From the NCBI RefSeq assembly GCF_900143185.1, contig NZ_FSRQ01000002.1:744001-808000 (forward strand): a stretch of DNA of 64,000 bases. Direction: 5' to 3'. Position 1 is the first letter of the stretch. Every line of letters begins with the position of its first letter. Below, in pieces: positions 36,848 to 44,251 of the stretch. Under the pieces are notes generated by a model. The model saw only the letters and a program-made list of their open reading frames with translations, ran no database searches and was not told the origin of the DNA. The position numbers and the translations under genes were made by a program. This DNA is from Chryseobacterium scophthalmum. GTDB lineage: Bacteria > Bacteroidota > Bacteroidia > Flavobacteriales > Weeksellaceae.

Positions 36848-37522
36848 ATGAAGATTTTTAAAATCGCTGCACTAAGTGCGGTTTTTGCGGCGCAGTTTGC
36901 GTTTGCACAGTTTAAGCAGACGCCTTTACCGTACGCATACAATGCATTGGAAGGTAATATTGATGCGCAAACTATGGAAATTCACTATTCAAAACACGCA
37001 GCCGCTTATGTTGCCAATTTAAATAAAGCAATTGCCGGAACTCCACAGGAAAAGCAAACTTTATTTGAAATTCTTTCAAAAGCGGGAACTTTACCAATGG
37101 CTGTAAGAAATAATGCGGGAGGTCACTACAACCACGAGTTGTTCTGGACGGTTCTTACACCTCAAAAAGACACAAAACCATCTGCAAAATTAACAAAAGC
37201 AATCACCGATGCTTTCGGAAGTATGGATGCTTTTAAAGAAAAAATGAGTAAAGCTGGAGCGGACCGTTTCGGTTCGGGTTGGGCATGGCTTTCTGTTGAT
37301 AAAAGCGGAAAATTATTCGTTTCTTCAACGCCAAACCAAGACAATCCTTTGATGGATGTTGTGGAAGAAAAAGGTACTCCGATCTTCGGGATTGATGTTT
37401 GGGAGCATGCTTATTATTTAAAATATCAGAACAAAAGAGCTGATTATTTAACTGCGATCTGGAACGTGACTAACTGGAAAGAAATCAGCAGAAGATATGA
37501 CGAAGCGTTAAGCAAAAAATAA
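36848..37522 (+). CDS. Exported Fe/Mn superoxide dismutase
   Basis: Disproportionates superoxide. The 224-residue protein has a cleavable signal peptide ([20 protein letters not shown]), so it works outside the cytoplasm, unlike the usual SodA/SodB. Metal ligands are visible: His46 in EIHYSKH, His in [10 protein letters not shown], and Asp and His in DVWEHAYY. The start of the mature protein [14 protein letters not shown] is typical of the family. Located between the SCO gene and the second CX9CX3C gene, which starts 4 bp after its stop. Confidence 0.94.
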   Translation: MKIFKIAALSAVFAAQFAFAQFKQTPLPYAYNALEGNIDAQTMEIHYSKHAAAYVANLNKAIAGTPQEKQTLFEILSKAGTLPMAVRNNAGGHYNHELFWTVLTPQKDTKPSAKLTKAITDAFGSMDAFKEKMSKAGADRFGSGWAWLSVDKSGKLFVSSTPNQDNPLMDVVEEKGTPIFGIDVWEHAYYLKYQNKRADYLTAIWNVTNWKEISRRYDEALSKK

Positions 37523-37526
37523 TCTT

Positions 37527-37895
37527 TTGAATTTAATTTGCAGCATATTTCTCACCTTTTTCACGGTTTTCAGGCCTCTGATTCCGTTGGTGGAGTATGC
37601 TGTAAATTATCAATACATCAGCGAAGAACTCTGCGTCAACAGGAAAAATGTTACGCTCAACTGTAATGGTAAATGTTATCTTGCTAAAGAATTATCAAAA
37701 ACAACCGATACCGATTCTTCACCTTTACACAAAACAAAAAATTCAGGGCAGAAATTACTCGACATCTACGTCCTTCCTGAAATTATAGCCGTCAATTCCA
37801 CAGAAAAGTCAATCTTTTCTACAACCAATTTTCTTTACAAAATAGGCTACTCGTTTCTGTTTTTAAAACACATTTTCAGACCGCCGGTTTCTTAG
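37527..37895 (+). CDS. CX9CX3C-motif small envelope protein, copy 2
   Basis: 122 residues, paralogue of the protein at 35334. Shared features: hydrophobic N-terminus with F-R-P-L-I-P, VEYAVNYQYI, LCVNRK, Cys36-x9-Cys46-x3-Cys50 (NCNGKC), K-E-L-S-K-T, and the C-terminal IFRPP. It starts with TTG at 37527; its frame has a TAA at 37509 and no ATG between. Only 4 bp separate it from the dismutase gene, so it is translated from the same mRNA. Function unknown; possibly binds a metal at the three cysteines. Confidence 0.7.
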   Translation: MNLICSIFLTFFTVFRPLIPLVEYAVNYQYISEELCVNRKNVTLNCNGKCYLAKELSKTTDTDSSPLHKTKNSGQKLLDIYVLPEIIAVNSTEKSIFSTTNFLYKIGYSFLFLKHIFRPPVS

Positions 37896-37910
37896 TTTTC
37901 CTTTTTATTA

Positions 37911-38048
37911 TTTTGGGCGATTCCCTTTCCATGGCTTTTCCAGCTGCTTGGGTCGGGCTGTCCGCTCATATCTTTTTTTAGATTCTTCCTGGCGTCGGGA
38001 TCAAAAAAAAGGATAACCGCTTCCATCCCTATCGCGATGGGGCATCTC
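37911..38048. repeat. Palindromic intergenic element (GGTCGGGCTGTCCGCT type)
   Basis: The first half of the 447-bp gap before the MbnP gene. GGGCGAT at 37915 and ATCGCGATGG at 38031 mark the ends; inside are GGTCGGGCTGTCCGCT (37951-37966), a hairpin TATCTTTTTTTA/AAAAAAAAGGATA (37969-37980 with 38003-38015) and CCGCTTCCATCCCTATCGC. This layout matches a repeat common between genes in flavobacterial genomes. It looks noncoding. Confidence 0.55.
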
Positions 38049-38096
38049 AATATAATTTGAGTTCAGGTTAAATAATGAATATCAATAGTTAGTTAT

Positions 38097-38250
38097 TTAA
38101 CGCAAAGAATTATTAAAATAATTTTGATTTAAGTAGGCAAAGAAAAATCAATAAATTGATTGATAAAGCTCTTGCTCACGCTTCGCGATGCAAATTTATT
38201 TGCCTTTGCTTTCTAAAATATAAAGTTTAAATACAAGAATCTTTGCGTAA
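38097..38250. repeat. Long inverted repeat with ACGCAAAGA ends
   Basis: Outer arms TTAACGCAAAGAAT (38097-38110) and GAATCTTTGCGTAA (38237-38250) are nearly perfect reverse complements; inner parts (GGCAAAG near 38134, GCCTTTGC near 38200) pair as well. No open frame. The rest of the gap to 38342 is AT-rich and shows nothing recognisable. Probably a second dispersed noncoding repeat. Confidence 0.55.
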
Positions 38251-38342
38251 AAAAATCTTTTCAAACTTTAAAGATTACAAACTGTTGTCAATATTTATTA
38301 ACCTGAATTAAGCTAACATATCTATCACTAAAAAATCAAAAA

Positions 38343-39170
38343 ATGAAAATTTATAAATTTTTATCATTATTCTTTATTGCCTTTACATTTTTCACTTTTA
38401 CGTCATGTAGAAACAGCGATGAAGAAGATTTATCACCAGAAACAAAAGGAAAACTTCAGCTCAAATTCGAAAACGGATTCAATAATTTAGGAGATATTGT
38501 TCTCAATCAAACGACTCAAACCTCTTCAAACGGACAAAAACATCAGTTTTCAACTTTAAAATATGTTATCAGCAACATCAGTTTAATCGATGAAAACGGA
38601 AACGAATTCAAATACAACGAAAATAACCCTGATAAAGGCGCTTTCATCATCAATCAGGAAAAAGCAGTTGCTGGAATTGTCTATGTAGATTTAGATGATG
38701 TTCCGAAAAACAATTATAAAAAAATAAAATTCGGATTAGGAATCAGTCAGAATGCTTATCTGCTCGGACAAAACGGACAGGCAGAATTTTGGGAAAAAGC
38801 TAAAAAAGAAAGTCTTACCTGGTCTTGGGCTGCAGGATATATTTTCGTGAAATTAGAAGGAAAATACGGAACAGGTTCTTCCAATACAGAATTTATGAAT
38901 CACACCGGAAACATGGGAAATGTAGCCGCAAACAATACTCCGGATTTATATCGTGAAGTAATTTTAGATCTTCCCACAACAGCAAGAGTTTCTGCAAGTA
39001 TAAAACCTTCGATTCATATTTTGGCAGATCTTAATCAATATTTAAGCGGAGAAACAGCAATAAGTCTTTCCACAACAAATGATATGGCGATGGGTTCTAA
39101 TCAGCATTTAGTAAATGTGACGAATAATTTAACCAAAATGTTTAAAGTAGACCATGTTCACAATGATTAA
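38343..39170 (+). CDS. MbnP-family copper-binding lipoprotein
   Basis: 275 residues. Lipoprotein signal with lipobox F-T-S-C (Cys22) followed by R-N-S-D-E-E-D, an acidic run like the flavobacterial signal for surface exposure. The MbnP fold is indicated by the N-terminal KLQLKFENGF, the YVISNISLIDENG strand pair and the signature LTWSWAAGYIFVKLEG with Trp160 and Trp162. In the known MbnP, a tryptophan is oxidised to kynurenine by the partner MbnH and helps bind copper; the same pairing is present here, with the MbnH gene overlapping by 17 bp. No methanobactin genes are seen. Family assignment is by eye. Confidence 0.82.
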   Translation: MKIYKFLSLFFIAFTFFTFTSCRNSDEEDLSPETKGKLQLKFENGFNNLGDIVLNQTTQTSSNGQKHQFSTLKYVISNISLIDENGNEFKYNENNPDKGAFIINQEKAVAGIVYVDLDDVPKNNYKKIKFGLGISQNAYLLGQNGQAEFWEKAKKESLTWSWAAGYIFVKLEGKYGTGSSNTEFMNHTGNMGNVAANNTPDLYREVILDLPTTARVSASIKPSIHILADLNQYLSGETAISLSTTNDMAMGSNQHLVNVTNNLTKMFKVDHVHND

Positions 39171-40209
39171 GCAGATCTTTAAAATTGGACTGGTCTTCAT
39201 TACTTTTCTGAATTTCATCTCGTGTTCTGAAGAAGTTATTCAACCTTTAGAAAAAGATGAAGCCGTTCATCTTCAGTTTCCTTCTTATTTTCCGGAAATG
39301 ACTTTCGATCCAGCAGAAAATCCTATCACAAAAAATGGAGTGGAGTTGGGAAGAAAATTATTTTATGAAGGCAGACTTTCCAGAAACAATACGATTTCAT
39401 GCGGTTTCTGTCATATTCAGGAAAATGCGTTTACGCACCACGGTCACACGGTAAGTCACGGAATTGATGACAGACTCGGAATCAGAAATGCACCACCAAT
39501 CCAAAATATGGCGTTTTTGAAACGATATATGTGGGACGGTGTAATTCATAATTTAAATCAACAACCTATCATTCCGATGACAGATGTAAACGAAATGGAT
39601 AGTTCGATGCCTGAAGCAATTGCAAAACTCAGCAAAGATGAGGTGTATAAAAGGCTTTTCAAGCAAGCTTATGGTGATGAAAGTATTACGGGAGAAAGAG
39701 TTTTGAAAGCATTGTCTCAGTTTATGGCTACTTTAATTTCTGCTGATTCACAATATGACCGTTTCAAGCAGGGAAAAGAAAAGTTAAACTCTGAAGAATC
39801 TCAAGGAATGGCTTTGTTTCAGCAAAAATGTGCATCGTGTCACAGTGGAGAATTATTTACCGATGAAAGCTTCAGAAATACCGGAATGTATTACAATACA
39901 CAGTTCAAAGATGCAGGACGATATCGGGTAACGCTTGACCAAAATGACTGGATGAAATTCAGAGTTCCGAGTTTGAGAAATGTAGAATATACTTCGCCTT
40001 ACATGCACGACGGAAGATTTTATACTTTGGAAGCGGTACTCAATTTCTATTCAGATAATGTAGAAGATAATCCAAATCTTGACCCGCAATTGAAACAGAA
40101 CAATGATGTAGGAATTGCCATGAACGCTCAGGAAAAGCAATTCATTATTGCTTTTCTAAAGACTTTGTCCGACAAAAGTTTTATTTCTAATCCAAAATTT
40201 GCGGAATAA
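39154..40209 (+). CDS. MbnH-like dihaem cytochrome c peroxidase family enzyme
   Basis: 351 residues with an N-terminal lipoprotein-like signal (F-I-S-C-S-E-E). Two c-haem sites: C-G-F-C-H at 83-87 and C-A-S-C-H at 226-230, in a MauG/CcpA-type fold (LGRKLFYEGRLSRNN, RNAPPIQN, RVPSLRNVEYTSPYMHDGR). MbnH members oxidise a Trp of MbnP; the directly overlapping MbnP gene suggests that role here rather than plain peroxidase. An ATG at 39163 is an alternative start. Cytochrome c maturation genes must be elsewhere. Confidence 0.88.
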   Translation: MFTMIKQIFKIGLVFITFLNFISCSEEVIQPLEKDEAVHLQFPSYFPEMTFDPAENPITKNGVELGRKLFYEGRLSRNNTISCGFCHIQENAFTHHGHTVSHGIDDRLGIRNAPPIQNMAFLKRYMWDGVIHNLNQQPIIPMTDVNEMDSSMPEAIAKLSKDEVYKRLFKQAYGDESITGERVLKALSQFMATLISADSQYDRFKQGKEKLNSEESQGMALFQQKCASCHSGELFTDESFRNTGMYYNTQFKDAGRYRVTLDQNDWMKFRVPSLRNVEYTSPYMHDGRFYTLEAVLNFYSDNVEDNPNLDPQLKQNNDVGIAMNAQEKQFIIAFLKTLSDKSFISNPKFAE

Positions 40210-40221
40210 ATTTCACCTAAA

Positions 40222-41163
40222 ATGAAGAAGATATTTTTAATCTTAAGTCTGGTTTTATTTAATTTAAATCAGGCTAAAACAATCAATGACAGTTTATATA
40301 TTCCAAACGATGTGAATGAAATTTTATTTAATGAATGTGATGCTTGCGGATGTGCTGCCGGAAACGGCTCTTCCGGTTTTGAGTCGCTCTTAAATCCTCA
40401 GTTTATTGGAATTAAATATTTTGCTCAACATTATAAAGCAAAAGAAAATTTATTTGTCAATGATTTAACGCAAGACCAGTACTTTAATACGATTCAGATT
40501 TGGGCTAAAGTTCCTTTAACTCAAAAATTGAGTGTTTATGCAAGTTTACCGTTTCATTTTCATGAAAAAAAAACTTTGCAGGGTGATATTAATATCAATA
40601 GGATCGGTGACTTTAATCTGATGGGAATTTATAAACTGATCAATTCAAAAGATAATACGCATGAGTTGAATGGTGGAGTAGGAGTAAAAGTTCCGCTCGG
40701 AAAATTTGATGAAAAAGGAGCTTCGGGAGTTAATCCAAGTTTTCAGTTGGGAACCGGAAGTTGGGATTATCAGGCTGTTTTGAATTACAGATTTCAAAAA
40801 AATAAAGTGGCTGTTCTTCTCAATACCGATTATACCATAAAAACTGAGAATAAGAAACACTACCAGTTTGGCAATCAATGGAATTATTCAGCCACCGGAT
40901 TTTATCAAATTTTTAGAAATGAGAAAACCGTTATCTCTGGAAAATCCGGTTTTCAGGGGGAAGTTTATGACAGAAACCGTCAGTACAAAGAAAATCTTCC
41001 GAAAACTGCAGGAAGTGCTTTGTATGGAAAAATGGGTTTTGAAGCTTCCTTTAAAAAGTTGAGTCTGGGAACAGAATTAATGCTTCCTACTTACACCAAT
41101 TTGGCAGGAGGAGATATTGAAGCGAAATCCAGATTCAGTGTTTTCATCAATTTTGGGATTTAA
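40222..41163 (+). CDS. Outer-membrane barrel with N-terminal CxxCxC motif, MbnPH-associated
   Basis: 313 residues with signal peptide (MKKIFLILSLVLFNLNQA). After about 38 residues comes E-C-D-A-C-G-C-A-A-G (Cys39, Cys42, Cys44), then G-N-G-S-S-G-F and repeated beta-strands such as FNTIQIWAKVPLTQKLSVYA, ending in SRFSVFINFGI, as in an outer-membrane transporter barrel. It is 12 bp behind the MbnH gene and last in the operon. The Cys cluster in a mature outer-membrane protein next to MbnP/MbnH suggests copper binding at the pore; this is inference. I do not know a characterised member. Confidence 0.72.
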   Translation: MKKIFLILSLVLFNLNQAKTINDSLYIPNDVNEILFNECDACGCAAGNGSSGFESLLNPQFIGIKYFAQHYKAKENLFVNDLTQDQYFNTIQIWAKVPLTQKLSVYASLPFHFHEKKTLQGDININRIGDFNLMGIYKLINSKDNTHELNGGVGVKVPLGKFDEKGASGVNPSFQLGTGSWDYQAVLNYRFQKNKVAVLLNTDYTIKTENKKHYQFGNQWNYSATGFYQIFRNEKTVISGKSGFQGEVYDRNRQYKENLPKTAGSALYGKMGFEASFKKLSLGTELMLPTYTNLAGGDIEAKSRFSVFINFGI

Positions 41164-41168
41164 ATAAA

Positions 41169-41225
41169 AATAGAACTTTAGGAAAAACCATTTTTATAAA
41201 TGATCTTTAAACCTAAAATTCTATT
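41169..41225. terminator. Inverted repeat between convergent genes
   Basis: Arms AATAGAACTTTAGG (41169-41182) and CCTAAAATTCTATT (41212-41225) with one mismatch, between the barrel gene and the convergent exporter gene. Likely folds in transcripts of both strands; a second imperfect hairpin CCTCA/TGAGG with a T-run follows at 41245-41276. Confidence 0.55.
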
Positions 41226-41266
41226 CGTTTTTAATTTTTATGTAGTCCTCATCAGCTTTGGTGAGG

Positions 41267-42472
41267 CTATTTTTTATGTCCTTTTATATTGGGTAAAAAA
41301 GCAGTGATGATCCCCATTAAAGGTAAGAATGCGCAAATTTTAAATACAAATTCTATACTGGTGTCATCTGCAACAGCGCCTAATATTGCAGAACCAATTC
41401 CGCCCATTCCAAACATGAAACCGAAGAATAATCCGGCAACCAATCCGATTTTGTTAGGCATAAGGTCTGTGGCGTAAACTAATATTGCGGAAAATGCTGA
41501 AGCGATTATTAATCCTATTAAAACTGCAAAGATGATCGTCCAGAATAATGAAAGATAAGGAAGGCAAAGCGTAAATGGCGCGGCTCCCAAAATAGAAGCC
41601 CAAATGATTTTTTTTCTGCCATATTTATCTCCCAATTTTCCCCCTAAAATTGTTCCTACAGCAACTGCCGCTAAAAATATGAACAAATAAAGTTGAGAAT
41701 CTTGTACCGAAACATGGAATTTATCAATTAAAAAGAAAGTGAAATAATTCGTCATCGAAGCTAGGTAAATGTACTTTGAAAAAATCAGAGCCAATAAAAT
41801 AGATACAGAAAACAAGATCTTTTTGCGGGAAAGCTGTATCTCAATAATATCACTTGGGTGTTTAGCAGATCTTTTTAATGATAGTCTTTCAGCATACCAG
41901 TTTCCTATCCTCCATAATACAATGATTCCGATGAAAGCTGCGATCGCAAACAATCCTACATAGCCTTGTCCCAAAGGAAGAATAATTAAAGCGACCAAAA
42001 GTGGTCCGATGGCACTTCCCGAATTTCCGCCTACTTGAAATATCGATTGAGCCAATCCTTTTTGTCCACCCGATGCCAATTGCGCAACTCTTGAAGCTTC
42101 TGGATGAAAGATAGAAGATCCCATTCCGATCAATGCGACAGAAATTAAAATAACATAATATTCGTGAGCAGCTGCTAGCAAAAGTAACCCAGCCATTGAT
42201 AATGCCATTCCGATCGCTAAAGACCTGGGATTTGGTTTTTTATCAGTATAAATTCCAACAAAAGGCTGCAAAATAGATGCGGTGAGTTGAAATACCAAAG
42301 TGATTATTCCAATTTGTGAAAAAGATAAGCTGAATTCTCCTTTCAAAATAGGATACAATGAAGGAATCGTAGATTGGATCAGATCATTCAAAAAATGTGA
42401 AAAACTGATCATAAAGAGGATAGGATAAACAATTTTTGTGGTGTCAATTGTTTTGGTAGTAATATTTTCCAT
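41267..42472 (-). CDS. Fsr-like major facilitator exporter
   Basis: 401 residues with about 12 membrane segments. The sequence follows fosmidomycin-resistance protein Fsr of enterobacteria closely: HFLNDLIQSTIPSLYPIL, QIGIITLVFQLTASILQP, the MFS loop YTDKKP, GMGSSIFHPEASRVAQLASG and GLAQSIFQVGGNSGSAIGPL. Function as an export pump for small molecules is likely; fosmidomycin itself need not be the substrate. It lies 48 bp behind the FadR/GntR regulator on the same strand, with a copy of the presumed operator in between. Confidence 0.88.
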   Translation of the reverse strand: MENITTKTIDTTKIVYPILFMISFSHFLNDLIQSTIPSLYPILKGEFSLSFSQIGIITLVFQLTASILQPFVGIYTDKKPNPRSLAIGMALSMAGLLLLAAAHEYYVILISVALIGMGSSIFHPEASRVAQLASGGQKGLAQSIFQVGGNSGSAIGPLLVALIILPLGQGYVGLFAIAAFIGIIVLWRIGNWYAERLSLKRSAKHPSDIIEIQLSRKKILFSVSILLALIFSKYIYLASMTNYFTFFLIDKFHVSVQDSQLYLFIFLAAVAVGTILGGKLGDKYGRKKIIWASILGAAPFTLCLPYLSLFWTIIFAVLIGLIIASAFSAILVYATDLMPNKIGLVAGLFFGFMFGMGGIGSAILGAVADDTSIEFVFKICAFLPLMGIITAFLPNIKGHKK

Positions 42473-42486
42473 GTTATTATTTTATT

Positions 42487-42507
42487 CATCATATCATCTG
42501 ATGAATT
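42487..42507. promoter_or_regulatory. Operator copy 1 for the FadR/GntR regulator
   Basis: A 21-bp sequence with palindromic core TCATCTGATGA, 15 bp before the exporter start. The identical 21 bp recur at 43186-43206 before the regulator gene. Exact recurrence at both genes of the unit makes it a good operator candidate. Confidence 0.75.
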
Positions 42508-42520
42508 TTGTTAAATTTTT

Positions 42521-43177
42521 TTAATAGATCTGATCTACTATTTTTTGAGCAATGATAGCAGCTTTCTCAGCATCTCCGTTTTCAATAGACAAATAAAGGT
42601 CGATATGTATTTTCTGAGAAATTTTAAAAGACTCCGTATTGTTGTGATGTCTTGTTTCGAAAGAACTCATAATATGCTTCGTTGCTATTTTGTAGATTTC
42701 TTTTAAAAGATCATTTCCGCAAGCTTCTGCAATGGCTAAATGGAAATTTATGTCCGCCTGATAACATTCTGTCGCAAGATTTTGTTCTGCAAATTGATTT
42801 CTGAGATTCAGATAATTTTTAATTGCTTCTAAATCTTTCTCAGTTCGGTTAATCGCTGCTTTTGCTGCAATTTTCGAATCAAGCAATGAACGTACTTCCT
42901 GTACTTCCTCAATCTGAGCTTTATTCATTTGAGATTCTAAAGATTCGTGAGCATTTTTAGAAATTACAAATGTTCCTACGCCTTGCTGTACATTAAGAAT
43001 TCCCTGAATAGATAAGATCTTTATCGCCTCACGAATACTAGAGCGGCCCACGCCGTAGATCTTCATCAGCTCAGGCTCAATTGGCAGTTTTTCGCCAATA
43101 ACATATTCATCGTTGGATATTCCTTCGATTAATCTTTCCGCTACTTCCTGTGCTAAAGTTTTTCTTTGAATCTGCAT
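42521..43177 (-). CDS. FadR/GntR-family transcriptional regulator
   Basis: 218 residues. N-terminal winged helix with EKLPIEPELMKIYGVGRSSIREAIKILSIQGIL, the classical GntR pattern, and a C-terminal all-helical FCD domain (about 90-215) with the metal/ligand residues in YQADINFHLAIAEACGN and later IHIDLYLSIENGD. FCD regulators bind organic acids or similar effectors. It probably represses itself and the exporter through the two identical operators. Confidence 0.92.
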   Translation of the reverse strand: MQIQRKTLAQEVAERLIEGISNDEYVIGEKLPIEPELMKIYGVGRSSIREAIKILSIQGILNVQQGVGTFVISKNAHESLESQMNKAQIEEVQEVRSLLDSKIAAKAAINRTEKDLEAIKNYLNLRNQFAEQNLATECYQADINFHLAIAEACGNDLLKEIYKIATKHIMSSFETRHHNNTESFKISQKIHIDLYLSIENGDAEKAAIIAQKIVDQIY

Positions 43178-43185
43178 TATAAAAA

Positions 43186-43206
43186 CATCATATCATCTGA
43201 TGAATT
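43186..43206. promoter_or_regulatory. Operator copy 2 for the FadR/GntR regulator
   Basis: Identical to 42487-42507, core TCATCTGATGA. It lies just downstream of the -7 element of the regulator gene (43208-43215), over the presumed transcription start, as for a repressor site. Confidence 0.75.
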
Positions 43207-43207
43207 G

Positions 43208-43239
43208 CAAAAGTATAACTTTTAGAGATAAATAAGCAA
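43208..43239 (-). promoter_or_regulatory. Promoter of the FadR/GntR regulator
   Basis: On the minus strand TTG (43237-43239), 21-bp spacer, TACTTTTG (43208-43215). The operator follows directly. Confidence 0.65.
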
Positions 43240-43275
43240 ACTTTATTGATGATTTTTAACAGTGTTTTATCAACG

Positions 43276-43310
43276 AAAAAAGAGATTTCAAAATTTGAAA
43301 TCTCTTTTTG
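43276..43310 (-). terminator. Terminator of the rpsT-tRNA-Glu unit
   Basis: Long A-to-T palindrome with core AGAGATTTC/GAAATCTCT (about 43281-43305), directly after the last tRNA-Glu on the minus strand and ending in a T-run on that strand. Confidence 0.8.
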
Positions 43311-43382
43311 TAGCCCGTAGGGGAATCGAACCCCTCTTACCAGAATGAAAATCTGAGGTCCTAACCGATAGACGAACGGGCC
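43311..43382 (-). tRNA. tRNA-Glu (anticodon TTC), copy 2
   Basis: On the minus strand the cloverleaf starts GGCCCGTTCGTCTATCGGTT. The acceptor stem pairs with ACGGGCT plus discriminator A, the anticodon loop is TTTTCAT between TCAGA and TCTGG, giving anticodon TTC, and the T arm is AGGGGTTCGATTCCCCT. The 3' CCA is not encoded. The first acceptor pair is G-U. Identical in all 72 bases to the copy at 43480. Confidence 0.95.
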
Positions 43383-43479
43383 ATCTACCAAACTGTAAAT
43401 AAATTTACAGGGTTAGTTTTTTGTTTTTATAAGTTTCAACTCTTATTTTAATTACCCGGTTAGTAGTAATTAAGTTTAG

Positions 43480-43551
43480 TAGCCCGTAGGGGAATCGAAC
43501 CCCTCTTACCAGAATGAAAATCTGAGGTCCTAACCGATAGACGAACGGGCC
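43480..43551 (-). tRNA. tRNA-Glu (anticodon TTC), copy 1
   Basis: Same 72-base sequence as 43311-43382, on the minus strand, 10 bp behind the stop of rpsT, so probably cotranscribed with it and processed out. CCA not encoded. Confidence 0.95.
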
Positions 43552-43561
43552 AACTATATAA

Positions 43562-43816
43562 TTACGCTAATTTATTAACGTGCTTAGTTAATTTACTTTT
43601 CAAGTTAGCTGCCTTATTCTTGTGAATAATGTTTTTCTTAGCTAATTTGTCTAACAAAGCGATAACTTTTGGCAATTGCTCAGTAGCCGCTGCTTTGTTT
43701 TCTTCGTTTCTTAAAACTTTTAGAGCTGTTCTAGCAGTCTTGTGATAGTATCTGTTACGAACTTTTCTAACTTCGTTTTGTCTTATTCTTTTAAGTGCTG
43801 ATTTATGATTAGCCAT
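43562..43816 (-). CDS. rpsT: 30S ribosomal protein S20
   Basis: Binds 16S rRNA early in 30S assembly. The 84-residue protein [15 protein letters not shown]... is Lys/Arg/Ala-rich and helical as expected. The start is the ATG at 43816; an in-frame ATG at 43837 is excluded because it lies in the promoter, whose -7 element is at 43835-43842. Two tRNA-Glu genes follow on the same strand. Confidence 0.97.
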   Translation of the reverse strand: MANHKSALKRIRQNEVRKVRNRYYHKTARTALKVLRNEENKAAATEQLPKVIALLDKLAKKNIIHKNKAANLKSKLTKHVNKLA

Positions 43817-43834
43817 ATCGTTTAAATGTGAGTG

Positions 43835-43865
43835 CAAATTTATAGACTTTTTTGTTACCCACCAA
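43835..43865 (-). promoter_or_regulatory. Promoter of rpsT
   Basis: Minus strand TTG (43863-43865), 20-bp spacer, TAAATTTG (43835-43842). It fixes the rpsT start at 43816. Confidence 0.75.
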
Positions 43866-43893
43866 ATTTATTTTTAATTATTTTAAAATATTT

Positions 43894-44214
43894 TTAGTTT
43901 TCTTCTGAAAGGTACTTTTTAAGCTTGTCTAAGGCCTGTTGTACTTTAATATTTTCAGTTTCTTTTCCTAATTTATTGATGATGTTTTCCAACATAATCA
44001 TTGCATTATTCCATTCTCCGGTAGAGTTGGAAAAAGTAAGTCCGTCGATGGTTACTTCAAAAATACTTTTTTCTCCGCTCTTGTAGAGTTTGAAACTAAT
44101 TTTATCATCCTTGCCTGTAATCCCTTCCGTACTAGTTTTTAAATCATACCCTTTCGGGTTAGAGCGAATCTTATTAAAAAGCTGTTGCGCTTCTTGAATT
44201 TTTAAATTCGGCAT
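43894..44214 (-). CDS. Small conserved protein of unknown function
   Basis: 106 residues, no signal peptide or membrane segment, so probably cytoplasmic. It begins MPNLKIQEAQQLFNKI, has a central beta-rich part (ISFKLYKSGEKSIFEVTIDG) and a helical Lys/Glu-rich C-terminus. I recognise no family. It has a good promoter 118 bp upstream and a leader with two perfect hairpins, unusual for so small a gene. Confidence 0.65.
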   Translation of the reverse strand: MPNLKIQEAQQLFNKIRSNPKGYDLKTSTEGITGKDDKISFKLYKSGEKSIFEVTIDGLTFSNSTGEWNNAMIMLENIINKLGKETENIKVQQALDKLKKYLSEEN

Positions 44215-44251
44215 GATGTAAAATTTGGTAGTCTTGTGAGGCCTGTGTTTA

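Noticed and set aside
38041..38100. Short ATG frame in the gap before the MbnP gene
   Set aside because: Stops after a few codons; the area is repeat-like noncoding DNA.
32620..41163. Interpretation of the metal island as a methanobactin operon
   Set aside because: No methanobactin precursor, MbnB/MbnC or MATE exporter gene is present; only the MbnP/MbnH part is shared.
43188..43391. Open frame on the minus strand across tRNA-Glu
   Set aside because: It covers a tRNA gene, its terminator and a promoter; the translated product is not protein-like.
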